DNA of 64,000 nucleotides from Eopsaltria australis (lineage: Eukaryota; Chordata; Aves; Passeriformes; Petroicidae), in contig JAVTVJ010000011.1 in NCBI GenBank assembly GCA_034509425.1, positions 8,384,001 to 8,448,000 of the forward strand, written 5' to 3'. Below the pieces are notes generated by a model that worked only from the letters and a program-made list of their open reading frames with translations, was not told where the DNA came from and searched no databases. A program made the position numbers and the translations under genes. How positions within the stretch are numbered: the stretch's first letter is position 1; every line of letters starts with the position of its first letter. Of this stretch, positions 37,709-51,722 are shown one piece after another.

Positions 37709-40700
37709 ATGCAGCAGAAACTAAAAACAAAATCAGAAGTTAGGAGTACTGTAAATCCATGAGTCATACACACACAAGTGTTTATTTTGGAGCTACTCTG
37801 TCAAAAACTCTGCCAAGTTTCTTGTTTGGAGGATGTGTATGTAACACTTTTCTTTAACAGCAGCGTTACTTAAAAAGATCTGTCTGAAAATAGAGTGGGA
37901 CTGCAAAAGACAGCTAAGAGGAAAACAAGGAAAAGAAGGAAAGATGATTGCTTTAGGGCAGCATCATATCAGTAGTGGGAGAAGAGATTTAGCAAGCACA
38001 AAAAGCTCACCACCTGTGTCTCCTTTAATGCCTCTCTATTCCATTGCTACGAGTGATTCATAATCTGGAAGAGACGCTTTAATTTAGTGTTTCAGCAAAT
38101 TCTGAGAATTTAATGAAATTTCTTGTCAGGGAATGGAGCTGTGAGTCTAGTCTATGAACAAACAAGTCAATATTATGGTTATTTCCTTGGTTTTACTATG
38201 TGGGTGTATGTTTTCCTAGAAATCTCACAGCAAATGAAATCTCTCTTACAACAAATCAAGTTTTTCGGCAAAGAAAGTGAGACACTCTTGTTATGTGCAG
38301 CTATCCACTCCTTACACTTGTGAAAAAGCAAGGCCTCAGATTTTTGCAATTTGTCTCTGGTGGTCTGATTACATCTTTTCAGGGTCCCTCTTCACTTGGG
38401 ACCTGCACTAAGCCCTTCCTCATCAGCAAAAGCTTAGGCTGCTCTCCTACATTATAAGGTGCTAAACCTCATGTCCCAAATCGTGCACAGCAAGGGCCTT
38501 GACCTCAGTGTGACACTACCCAAGCTAATATTATTATACAATTCACTCTTAAGGCATGGCTGCATCTCCTTTCTGTTCAAACCAGATATGCTTTAGAAGA
38601 AAAAGTTTTAAGTTTAAAGAGTAAAAAATTCTCCACAATAAAGACATTTAATCTGAACATTCCTGACAGACTCTCATTGCCAGGCAGAACATCAAAAGAA
38701 TTTATTTTAAGTAGTTTGTAATCAGTCCTTTTTATGATATGAGGTAGCTTTATAAACAGCTTTCTAGGCTTTCAGTGGATTATTAATTTTGATGGTTGAT
38801 TTTACTACTAATCCATTTCAGTCTCCTTAATAGAAAGTGTTTGGTTCTGAAAAAAGACTTGATGAGCAGACTTCAAATGTTTTAAAAGCTCTTGTAAGAA
38901 GCTGGTAATAATCTGCTCTTCATGGAGAAACAAGAGGTAATGGACTTAAATTGCACTGAGGAAATTCCAGGTTAGTCATTATCAAAGACTTTGTAAATGG
39001 TAAAGGGCAGTGAATCCCTGAAACACTGAGTGGGAAAAGTGTGGTAACTTTGTCATTGTAGGCCAAGACTGGGCTCAAAGCATCAAGAGAAAAGCAGGTA
39101 TAGCTAATGCTGCCTTGGAGTAGAAGGATGAAACTGGCATTGTTTCTTCTATGAAATTTTAAACATCCAACCAAAATCCAGCAACTATATAATAAAAGTT
39201 ATTTCACAAAAAGTTTTTCCTGGATTAGTGTTAGAATCACCTTTTACATGTGAAAGGTGAATATTGAAATTTCAGTGTTGCACTCTGCTTTTTCTAGAAA
39301 TAAAATTTTGCTTCTTACACAGCACTTTGCCACACTGTTGCTATACAAAATGCAAATAAATCACATGCACAAATCTTGGTGACTCAATTCCACTCTTATT
39401 CAATTGTTTTCTTTAGTTTCATGGTTTCATTATCTTCTGAAGTTTGGGCTTCATTTACACAGTACTTCTTCTGTATTTATGTTCCCTGTGTATCAGGAAC
39501 CTTCATTTCAGCTCTTGAGGTCAGTAAGGTTTAGTCATGTATTTAAAGTCAAACAAAAATTCTCTTGAATTTCAGACTTGCTTAATACAGTATCATAAAA
39601 GCTTTTAAACAAAAATTGAAATATTTGAATTGAAAAAGAATGTCTTGTAATGTACTGTAAGATGGCAGAAATATGGAAACAATGTTTCCTGGATGGATCT
39701 TTATCCCAATTCAGTTAAGAAGAGCCAGAAACTCAATAACATAAAATAAAATTAGCAACAATTATCAGGATCCCAGAGATTTCAGGCCATGCAGTTTAAG
39801 AGGAGGAACATCCTCCTTGCCTAGAGGTATCTACAGTCTAAACATAATTTACTGCCTCTAAATACCTTAACCTTAACACATGGTATATCACTGTACAGTC
39901 CTGGATCTTTCAGGATTTTTGACTGGCTAAAACGGATAAATGTCAGATTTCCCTGAGCCCTGTTGTAGCTTAACTGTGTTCAGTGGGGTTAAAGATGCTC
40001 AAAACAAAGCATTTAGCTAGGATGGGTGGTAACTGCTGGAACATGTTGAAAATGTCAGCACACAGAGGGTCTCTATTCCAGGTAACAGTTCAGCCACAGG
40101 GGAGTCTTCTATCCTCTGAGACTATTTTGATGCTGAGCATCTGATACAGCCAGCATGGAGTGATCTGTCCACTCTCCTGATACATTTGTAATCATAATTT
40201 TGTGAATTCCTTGTACGGGCGGAATTAATTTGATTGCTTCTTGAAGAAATTAGCAGAAATCCTTACAATAACATAGAAGAAAATTCCTTTATGTCCTTTT
40301 AAATTAGAAAGGAACCTCCACAAAAAGAAACAGCACTTCCCATCATCTCTTGTAATCAGAATGCAGTATGATCAATTGAAAAAAAGATGGGTAAAACATT
40401 AACCCTGCTGCTAATCCCACTATTGTGGCTGATCCTTGGCAGGGTTCGTATTTCAAAGTTTGGAGCCTTTCTAGCCTGAATGCCACTGATACTTTCCTTT
40501 TTGCATTTAATAATTAAAATAGTAATTAAAAATTAATCTTAGTATTATTTAATTACAGAATTGTATGGAACGAGCTTTTGAACAGAATTATGCCCGTCAC
40601 ATTTAGCAGTCAACCTAAAATAGGCACTCACAAATTTTTGAAAAGTATGGAAATTTATCAAAAATACTCTGAGCTATTGCTCAAATTGACATGAAGTACA

Positions 40701-42467
40701 GATTATTCAACTGGTTTAGATTCTGCTTTAAAACTAGGGGGTAGAGTTGCAAATTCTTACACCCATTTTTATATTATTGCATGAAATTCCAGTGAATGGC
40801 AAAATAATCCTACCTCATTTGATTGCAGAAAGCTCTTCTGTTATTTTTTGCTAGTAGAATGCATTTGAATTATTGCTATAGGACTCCTTCAAATCATGTG
40901 TCTGTATTTTATCAAGACTCAGGATTTTTAACTAATACTTTAAACTTTCCATTTCTTCACTGGATTTCTGTATACAGTTGCCTATACAGTTTCTATAGTT
41001 GCCTTTCAACATTTTTCAGTGTGGAGGATTACCCCCACAATTTCAAAGCTGAAAGGCAGCTCCTCTTCCTTCCCCTGCACCTAAGAAAGATTCTGTAGCC
41101 CAAATTAAGCCCTTAGACTGTCTGACACTTGGAAGTGGAATGGTTCATGCTGTTGTATCAACCTGCAGCAAAATACGAAGTCCTTTTCACAATGCACAGG
41201 AAGAAAAATGAATCATCACTCTCTTTTCTTGGCTGCATTGTCTCTGCAACACTAACTGAAATAAACAGCAGTTGACTTATTGCTGTCCCTTATGACTTGA
41301 AAGTACACAGGAAAAGAGTCTTTCATTTGAAAGTGACATTTAAACAGCCATTTCTTGAAATAGACCCATATTTAAGGAGGCAGTGCTTTCAGCTGATGAA
41401 GTCCAACTTGTCAAGACATTTTCAATTACCTTCCTAGGCATAAAGATCTGGTTAGTGCTGAAGTGACACCTTTATTGGTTTTATTTAGCACCAAGGAGAC
41501 CAAATCAGAGCACACAGGTCAGAGAAAACAACTTTGCTTTTTGTGGATTTGCCCACACGCACTCTATTTCTCATGACATAACCTTAGGTCATAGTTCAGG
41601 AAACTGGTTATGGACAAGGAGAATGTAAGAACCATGCTGGATTGCCAGGGAAGAAGACAAAACTCAAGGCACAGTCAAAACTAAACACAGAAGAGCTGCT
41701 GCTTCATCTAGGGCCAGTTGAGTGGGCAAGAAGGGCTGCAGTACACAGTACAGTAGCTCATGTGATGCAATCAAGTTAATTTGGAAGGCTGCGAAACAGT
41801 GTCCCCTATCCTCCTTCCTTTGCTCATTTATTCACACACAGTTAGGAAAGTTATAGTGTGTTTTTAATCAAAGAACTCATTATTAACTGATTTTATGTAC
41901 TGATATAGAATCTTCTCAACTAGAATTTTCCTTTTATCCCTAAGAAAAATATAGAATGAATCACATTGAGTAACAAACCAGTATTTGAAAATATTTTCCC
42001 AACTCCCTTCAAGCCACTGAAGCAAAATAGAAGTAGTTGCTCATATTTTTGTTTTGTAACACGTCCAGATTTGCCATGTGTCTACTCCTTTTCGAGATCA
42101 AGAAAACCATCTCTTACAGAGTTATTCACTTAAATTACAAAGAATAATGAGCAGAATAGCAAAAGCCTGTCAGACACTGTGCTTAACTGAATGCCTTGAA
42201 GAATATAGTTTAATTCCCTCATGATTAATCTCACAGTCATTAAGAACGTCTTCCACATCCAGGTTGATGTCCTCTGTGTAATACAGAGTCTTTGTTGTCT
42301 TCTAATTTTTTGTTGAAAATGAGGTTTTCCTATCAAAAGTTTCAGTTTTGAGGCTTTTATACAACCTGAATAATTGGGGTTTTCAGTGAAAGAAAATTGC
42401 AAATTTTGTTATGAAAATATTTCCTTCAAATACTCCTAATGCCTTTTTCCTTAACTTCTACAAAAAA
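37709..42467. other. Unique AT-rich DNA, no gene seen
   Basis: I find no recognised repeat or RNA. Frames above 80 codons at 38920-39174 (-) and 40823-41098 (+) have no domain. A TAATTA-rich run lies at 40507-40556. Confidence 0.65.
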
Positions 42468-42521
42468 ATTCTTTACTGACTACAGAATATAATTTATTCT
42501 TTACTGACTACAGAATATAAT
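42468..42521 (+). repeat. Exact 28-bp tandem duplication
   Basis: The 26-bp block starting ATTCTTTACTGACTACAG occurs at 42468-42493 and again, identical, at 42496-42521, with a period of 28 bp. The absence of any mismatch suggests a recent slippage or end-joining duplication, or an assembly artefact. Confidence 0.97.
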
Positions 42522-45500
42522 CCCAGTTTCTGAATCTCTAAAGTGCAGGGAATAAAAATTAGCAGCGTTCAGAATAATCTGAAGCTCTGTACACATCAGT
42601 GCCAGTTATCTAGTTATTACAGTGTTGAGATGACAAATGAATTCACTGCATTTTCATTTTTGTAAATATCCCCTAAAGAGAGTGGGTGTAGCAAAGTTAT
42701 TTCCATTTATAGGGTGTATCTGATAGATTGCAAAATATCGAACCAGTCTATACACTGCAGAATGCGTTAAAAATTATGTGAACTTTATGTTTTGATCCAG
42801 TATAGGTGTTCTTGTATTGAAGCATAACAATCACAATTCTATTACATTTATCTATCTGCTCAAGACCTATTATGTAGAATTCTGCTAAGGAGGAGTTCTC
42901 TGTGGAATTAGGAGCCAGAAAAGCACTTGGTAAATCTTTCAAAAGGGAGAGGAGTGACATTCTTTATATCTATGAATATCTTGCACATTTTTTGCGAAAC
43001 TCTTTGAAAAATTTTAGTGCTATAAATTTTTTCAACGTTGAAGATAAGGGGCATAAAAGTAGTTACAGGTGAAATTGCTATTTCCAGTAATTGAATCTGA
43101 AGACTTCAGTATATTTCTCCAAAAGCCCACTATAATATTTATCCAGCAGTTCAAAATGGAGTGCCTCAATTTGAATGAGAAACCTCTGGAAAACATAGGA
43201 CAGGGACTTATGTTACGTAACAAGGCTTCTAAAAAGGCAAGGTTTGGCTCATGAATTTGACTAGTTCATATTAAGGAAATAGATGCAAAAGAGACATTTT
43301 CAGCATGGAAACTTATGTTGGATATATTCAGTGAAAGCAGGCATCCTGTCCTGTTTCTGCATATTGGGCATAAACAATTATTTACCATTGCTTTAGGTAT
43401 CAAAGAGAAACACTGAACACACAAAGCAGTCACTCAGGAATTTTCAGCATTAACAAGCTTCTGATTTATATACAAATAAAAGGCACCTGAAGCTGTATTT
43501 CATTGGAATACAAAATGACCTTCAGTGACCAATCAGGCTAATGAAAGAAAAGCTTTTCCCAAAGGGCACAGCACTACCCACATTTCCCTCCAGAGGCAGT
43601 CAGGCTGGATTTAGGTAATAAAAATATATTCAGCCTTCCTCAGACTTTCTCTGTTAATTACAGCGCATTGTGTATGCTGCATCTGTGCTTGTGTACAATA
43701 GGATGCAAATGAAAAGAAATTACAAGAGTATTTTTAAAAGGTAAACAAAACAGTTTGGTCATGCAGAGCTCACCAAATTGAATATAGCACTAAGCCCACC
43801 TGATAGCATGAAGACTGGGAAAATACTGGTGATGGTTAAAAAGGAACTCTGCTGTATCAAAGTAAGACAGGGTACTTTTTGAAGGCAGTTTCGATGACCT
43901 TTCTGTATTAATTATAGGGAATTGTTCTCCAATCTATTTTGCTTGGAACTAATTGTGTAGACACCCTTTGCCATGGATGGCACATCACAATAAATAGGGA
44001 AAAATATCACAAAGAAAACAGTTATGTAGTGCTTTGGGTTTGTATTTATTGTGATGGTTGCTAAAAGCTACTTGATATCAGAGTAGTCCTGGTGAGATAG
44101 ATTGCTCAGGAGATGCAATCAGAGATATCTGACACCTATCCAAAGTACTTATATACTCCTGTTCTCAAAGTACTAAATACCACATGCTCTTGTTTAACCT
44201 CAGAAGATCTATGAAAAGTAGAGTTGAACTCTTCATCTACATTTTCATAAAATTCAGAGGCAGATAAGCTAAATGTGGGTGATCCAAGAAGTGGCCAATA
44301 AAGCAGAGACTGGAACACAAGTCTCTATAAATCCACCTCTTTTCTGGACTTCATTTTCTCATTTCTTTAATGGTGAAGTTTATCTATGCAATGTCATTCT
44401 ATGCTATATATTTCTCCATCTTCTCTAAGAGATGGCACAGAGAGAAGAAACTCAGGAGATTCTGAAAATCTGGAGATTAGAGGAAACAAGAAATATAATC
44501 AACAGACCTACCAGAAACAAGAGAGAATGCAGAATAAACTCAGTTCACAGAGTGCAGTTTCTTATATTTTCTTAGCTGATTTCATACTGTGCATTATGGT
44601 CAAAAGGGATAAACACAAGCATTCCACAAATGATGTCAAAGAACACAGGGATATTTTGTGAAAAACGGTAGCAGCAAAGAGCCTCTTTTCCACTGAAATG
44701 TATTGAAAATGTGCAGTGTGTCAGACTATTTGCACTCCTAGTCTAAATTGCTAAATATCTTTCGCTCTCTTTCTTTTGTCTCATTTCACAAAAGAAATCA
44801 AGCAAAGAAGTTGGCTTGGCTTTTCCTATTGCTCCATTTTCTGTTCTTCTGTAAAGAATCACTGCCTTTCTACTCCCAAAGCCCCCCATGATGGATAGTT
44901 CAAGAAAAGGTCCAGGAGCAGACTAAACAGAGTTGCTTTGATGATTGATAACACAGAAGCCAGAAAGCTCCAAAACAACTTGCTGCTAGCAAAAATACAG
45001 AAAGGTTTTACTGGCTTCATTAATACAGATTAGCCTTTTTATTTTTAAACCCACAAAAAGCCTATGAACAGAAAACCAGCCCCTCAGGGTGGGGTGTTAG
45101 AAAAAAGACCATCTTGGGGACTCTCTGCTTCCTCCCATACACAGGTCAGATCCACTGTGAGTCATTGTAAATTTAAATCTCACACAGCCAACATCGTGGA
45201 GCTTACAGTTACCACAACAGTGCTAAAGATATCTGCTCCAAGAATGATCCTCTGCCCCAGACCCAGGCAGTGACAAGACTTCAGGTCTCCCCCAGCTGGA
45301 ACAGTCCAGAGTGACCTTCCATATCATTTACCCACATCTTTTCTGAGTCTCATGTAGCATCTAATATCCCTAATGAATCATTACCTTTTAATTTTATTTT
45401 TTTTTAGTTCAAAGTTCCTGCAATAATGCCATTAATCATCACACCTATTCATCTTCAAATTAGTTTTCAGTTATTGCAGGGAATTGATATAACTGAAAAG

Positions 45501-48500
45501 CCTTGGGTCAAACATCATGGCTTCAATGGTTTCATGGTAATTTCTGCTTAACTGTGCATGATGCCTCTTTCAGCTGCTGTCAGTGCAGTCCTCCAGCCTG
45601 AGCACCAGGAGAGAAGAGCTCCTCTGAGAGGTCCTGTTAAAGAGGCTACAACTGTCCAGCTCTTCCAAAAATCAGTTCTGCACTTCTACAAGAAGCTCTG
45701 GTGAACCATAACATTACAGTGAGAACTCAATACCTCACATCCCAAATGTATGGCACTGGTAGGAAGAGGTGTCTTGCCAAGGTAAAAGAAGAGGAAAGCT
45801 CCTTTAATTGAGCACTGAGAAAACTAGGATATCTCACACCAGCATCTCTAGGAGTCTTACCCACTTCATCCTTCCCCATGCAGCCAGTACATGCACACAC
45901 ATGGTTTCTTAATTCCCTGCATACAATAAATCTGTCCCTCACCACTTCTTTTAACTAGAGAAGAGCTACTGCACTAGTCAGTCTGTCACTTCATTAGAAT
46001 GCCACTAACAGGGCAAACACAGTTTTATAAAACAAAGTCTAGTACAACTGATTATTTATTTTAGTTGAGTTTACTTTATTCTGTGAGGAGAACTGCACAG
46101 AGTTCTGCACAGTTCTCTGAGCTGTGGCTATAGAGCTTTTTGGGTCTTTAATAGTGTCCTGCTATCTCCTCCTGGGTATTTTGCTCCAGGCATCATGGAC
46201 TGCATCATGTTCTTCATATTCATTTTCAATATTAAATTCAGTTCATATTCAGTAGAACACAAGCAAAAACCCTGTAAGGCCTATGAAAGAGCTGTATGTA
46301 CAACCAGAGATTACTCTTCCTTTCTCACTAATCTGTATTACTAATCAGTTTGAAATACATAATCTGGAACCCATGTGCCACTGAGAGTAACTAAAACCAG
46401 TAAGATAATTTGATTGTCTCCCCTTTGGAACTTAATTTCTTTTGGTAAAATCTTGACTTGATTTTTTTAAAATTTAGAACATTTTCCTTGTTTACATTAT
46501 TAAAGGCTTCTGACAGTAACAATGCATTTAAATTTTTAGACCTGTGACATCCTTATTCTGTTTCTAATTAAGCCTCAATTATAAGGCATGACTCCCTGAC
46601 CATGTTTAAGTCCCCTCCCAAATGCATAATTTTGGATTTACAGTCACCTTTAGTAATAGGTAATTAGTTTAAGATCAATATTACAGTTGAAGGAAACACA
46701 CTGAAAGTAATTGAATTCAATAACTCCCACACAACCAGGATAGCTATTCTGGGCTGAAGTGGTTATTTTGGAATACTCACTGTATTGCACTAATCAGAGA
46801 TATCCTTTGACATTCATTTGTTCCAAATACTTCCTTGTGCCTATTCTGGGGTTTTCTAACAGCCATGTTCTCCCTCCTGACTTGTGATATGGAACAAAAA
46901 TTGGACTGTACTTCCCAAGGCATTTAACAGTACAAATATAGCCCACAATCTGACCATGGATGATCAGGGTGCAGTCTCTGCTACAAAGCCTTTGCTGTAT
47001 CATAAAACTCAGAACGTGCCAAAGCAGTTAATACTGACAGACCATTTCCACAGTCCTAACTGCTTCTGGAAGAGTATCTCAGGGGAATGCATTGCCATCT
47101 AAGTAGGCCAGTGTAAAAGCAGGTGATGTGCCCTGAAAAAAGTCAGGTTACTGTCTGTAGGTGCTTAGCTGAACCTAAACCCATAATTTAGTCATCTCTG
47201 GTGTTATTTATTCCTTTCTCCTTCTCTTTTTACCCTCTGCAGTCCTCATACCACAGACACTGAGCAGTGAAATACTGGATATATTTTGATATTTTTTTAT
47301 TTTAATAGAATCCATAGTTATTGGGCTGGGTGTACATAATTACTAGAGCAACCTCCAAGCTTAGGACTCCGAAGCAGCAAGAGGACTGTGCACACCATGC
47401 ACTGCACAAGCACTTAGTGCACAGAAAATCGAGAGTCCAAGTAAGCACAATGGCCAGAAGGTAGGAAAAGTAAAAGCAGCCTGATTAGAGCCGTGACCCA
47501 GCTAGGAAAAGAGTTTGGGTGTACAACTCCTAAGCCATTAAACAACAGCTGTCACTCTCATTTTAGCTCACTATTAAGAATTTAACAATCCTTAAGAGTT
47601 TTTTTTCTTTTCCTGAGTTGCTACTTTTCACTGGTACCCCTCAGCTCCACAAAAAGAAACCTATAACATAATACCTGATGGGAAAAATTATTTTTGCTAA
47701 ATTGTCTTTCTGAAGATGTGACACAAGGAATAAACCACCATGATTAAGTTCTGTGCGGAGTAGGGGAATGGGCTAAAGGAATGTCTGCAGAGTAATGATG
47801 CAGGCAGCCTCACACCATTACTTTCAGTGCTATTGATTCTGATGTATCCATTGTATCAGCCTCTCTAAAAAGCAGTGAGATTGTTTTGTTTTCATTCTCT
47901 TTCTTAATGACTAAGAATATGAACTTAATTTCAATATGTATACGCTTCCTGAACCAAGTGTATGGTGTTCAGCTTATCAACAACTGCAACAAGCTCTTGC
48001 ACACCAAATTACACAATCATTTCAAAAGGCTGCCTTTTCTGTTCTCAACAGAACAGAAAAAACTCAAAATAGTTTGTAAGAAACATTATGTTCATTTGTG
48101 GTACTTGCCAAGAAAGGACAGAAAATTTTAGTAGGGATTATAAATGAACACCACTGTGGTTATCAGAAACCTTTATATTCTACTAGAATCTTAAACACGT
48201 GGTTTAGTTCCCACTGAAGTCAAACGGAAAACCAAGAATCAAACTGCCTCAGAGAGAAGTTTCATGTTTTCTTGGCCATTGGTTGGAAATTAGGAGAGCT
48301 ATTACAGCAGTTATGCAGCTGGAAGTATTTAAAGAAAACAGCAGGAAACGCAAAAGATTATTCAGAAGAGGCAATTCTGGATTAACCCTTCCAGTGCATT
48401 AAAGCTCACTATACTGCTCTTTTTCTGACTCAGAAGAAAGTGAGACTTGTGAGGGAAAAAAATTTACAACCTGTGTTTTTTATTAGTAGAATATGTTTTG

Positions 48501-51500
48501 TACAACTACCATATCACAGAGAACTAGACAGCAAGGATGAACAGTAACAATAGCCACATGAAAATTCACATATCTGCCTTTTACCCTCTGTCTATTTGGA
48601 AGATTATCTGCTGCCTTAAGGCATGTTACTTACATAAATTCTTGCTGAGAACATGGTAAAAGCTACTGCAGGCACAAAGTAGTGAAACAGTAATAACACG
48701 AAAATTACTTCAACACAGGGTCTATGAACCACGAAGGTCCCACCTGAGCACTGAAAATAAGGGTTTAATTAATAAGTGTTTTTGCTCTGCAGAGAGACAA
48801 ATTCCACCCAAAGAGAGCCACAGGTCTGCACAATTAAACGCATATCAAAATGAGTCAAGCAACAGTAAACATTTATATTAGCCTGTGCTTCACTTCTTCT
48901 GTGTTTTTCAGTTCAGTGAGGAGATACTGTTTTGCAAACTCTGGTAACTGGCTCCTAGAACAACTCTAAAGAACACTTATTTTTGCAAGACCTGGCAAAT
49001 GGGTAAAATTTGAGCAAACTTGCCACTGGACTTTACAGTATTCTCTGCTTGATCACATATAGCTTTTAAAAAAATCTTTTTTTTTGTAATGTGGAATATT
49101 TACACAAGCCCCCTTTAGTACTTCTTTCCTGAGTCACACTAGGAGTGTGTATAATACTTTCCCATGATCTTTCTTCTGCAGTGTATTGTCTTTATAAGTC
49201 TACTAAGCAAAAAAAAGGGAGCTTCATGAACAAACTCTGTCCTGCTGCGCAGAGATTTATTCCAGTCATTTTAGAGTGAGACTGAACAGATGCTGAGATT
49301 TTTGCCCCACCCTTGAGTTTATCACCAGGAAAATAGTTTAAATGGCATTTTGCAATATTTTTTTTCCAACATTTGGACAAAAAAATCCAAAGTGTCTCTT
49401 TTCCAAATGGTCATTAATATTACACAAGACAGCAATATTTATTTATTTATATAGTTTTGTGTTGCCTGCTGGAACAATTTCCTCTGACACAATTTCATCA
49501 TTTCCTCATTGAATTTTTATGGCTGCAGTGAACAGTGCCAAAGGCTTTACCCAATGTAACCTCATAAGCATCTTTCCACTCACAGCACTGAGATTATGAG
49601 AAGGTTTTCAAAGCATTTAAATGACTTAAAATTTTACATACATTCTCTAAAATAAAGAGGTGGGCATATAGAAAGTCCCAGGAAAGCCAGCAGAGTGTTT
49701 AATTCTCACAATGGTGAGGCAGCTTTCCATCTGCCAGCTCCAGCACCAATTTAGCCACTCAATCTGAAATGCAGTTTGGCAAAGAAGAAAAGTTTGGAGC
49801 AGTGATTAAATTGTTATTAGTACATGGGCTGCCCCTTTACTGCTACTATAAATTACAAGCATCACACCTTGGAGTGTGGGTCCCCTCTCCTGACAATAAC
49901 CTGCACTGTGCTCTCCACAATCCTAAGACAAAACTTGCCAAGATATAAATACTAAATGTTTTTGCTGAGAGTAATTCCTCTAATGAACAGGGCAGTGAAA
50001 AGTGTGGCTCATTAATAGAATATTCAGTCAATCAGGGCACTGTGTAATGTTTTATTTTATTAGGAAAAAAACAAATCTATAATAGAAAAACAGCAAGCGG
50101 CTTAAACATATGACAGCATTACTATGCTGGAAGAGGCTAGAAGCTAAAATGTTTTGTCTTACTGTCTGTCCCTGGAAGGCAAGGACATGTACACAGTCAG
50201 TGTGAGACAATAGATCTGGTGAAGTCACCGTAACTCAGACTGTCAGAGCCATCCATCCCCAGTGCTCCTCTGCAACTTTCCTACCCCTTGTACATACTCT
50301 TATGTGGGTGCCCAACAACTTTCTATCCTTAGAGGGATGAGAAGGAGAAGTCAAGCATATGGCTTAATCCAAAATCCCATAACTTCTGAAGCAAAGCCGG
50401 CAAAAAAAAGAATAAAAAAGTAGAAAGAAATAGTAGAGCTTCAAAGCTCTAGCTCATGAACAAAGTGCCAGAGTCCCTAGAAACAGCAGAGGATCACCTG
50501 TGCCCTTGGGTATTTTTGGAAGAGAATGAGGAAGAGAAAAAAAATCAGAGATATTTGAAGTGTGCCAAGCCATACTTCATGTTCACAGCAGTCAAAGGTA
50601 CCTCTCAGCTCTCTGGTACCCTGGCTCAGGACTCAGTACAGACTGCTTCTATGAAGGAGAAACTGATAATTAATAGGTCTGATCTCAGCACAGAGTTCAG
50701 CATAATTTTCTAGGCAGGAAGTCCTATCTGGTAAAGACAGAATTCATCCTCTTCCTCAAACAGACACAGTTTAGCACCTGCTTTGGTAATGACTGGAATA
50801 TTTATGAACACCATGTTCATGTACTTTGTCAGACAGGTAATTTGACATTCCTTGGACTTCCTCTTGTTGCCAGCCTCTGTGCTTCTCTATTAAAAACTAT
50901 TTTCTGTGCCTGAGGCCATCCAAGCTATCAACCTTTTCTTTTTAACTGAAAAAAATAAAGAAAACTCACTTCTGTTCCTAACGCTTCTTAGTATCTGCCC
51001 TCTCTTCATCTCAAATGCCTGTCTGCTCCAGGCACACTTCCCCTGTCACAGTGTCTCTCCATCCCCTGGATCTTTCATTAATCTGATTCCAACCACCTTC
51101 AGCCAGCGACATTGTTTCCACTAGAATTGTCACCCTCTTTGAGACGGGCACACAAAGCAGCAACAGCAGCTGCTGTGAAGAAACCTGGAGTCAAATGAGG
51201 GTGTAACAATGGAGATAAACGGAGACAGAGAATAAAATCCCCAGTCGTGAGGTAGGTTAATGCTGGGCAGACAGTACCTCCAGCCAGAAACTGAGTATCT
51301 CTTTCTTTTTTATTTTCTTTACAGTTTGGCACTGCTTTGCATAGCTTGTCATGTCAACAAAGTGTTTGATTTGAATTTTATCAGGCACCGCAGGCTGACA
51401 AGATTAAGTCTAATTAGCAAACCCCTCTGGACCTGAGCATCCAGTCCAGAAAGATTTTACCTTCTAATTTTAAACTAACTATAAGAATTAAATCTATTTC

Positions 51501-51668
51501 AGCCATTACAGCTTTTATAATACCCTAAAATATTTACAGAAATTGGATTGCCAAGTACATTTTCAAAAAGCACCCACCCAAAAATTACTGCAGATTTTGA
51601 GGGACCTACATTACCCATGGACCATGATATCAACCAATAAAATGATGTCAAGCCAGACCCATGTTCTG
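42522..51668. other. Unique AT-rich DNA, no gene seen
   Basis: Over 9 kb without recognisable coding sequence, RNA gene or repeat family. Chance frames reach only about 91 codons (44386-44661). The plus frame 50456-50713 (85 codons) is glutamate/lysine-rich but unsupported. An octamer ATGCAAAT lies at 43703-43710 and a TAATTAGCAAA homeodomain-like word at 51411, both noted under findings. Confidence 0.6.
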
Positions 51669-51722
51669 AAAATAAATCAATAAATAAATAAATAGAAAGA
51701 AAAGAAAAAAAGAAAAAAAAAG
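51669..51722. repeat. (AAAT)n followed by A/G-rich tract
   Basis: Several AAAT units (AATAAATCAATAAATAAATA region) pass into an AAAG/AAAAAG-type purine run ending at 51722. This is a simple repeat. Confidence 0.9.
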
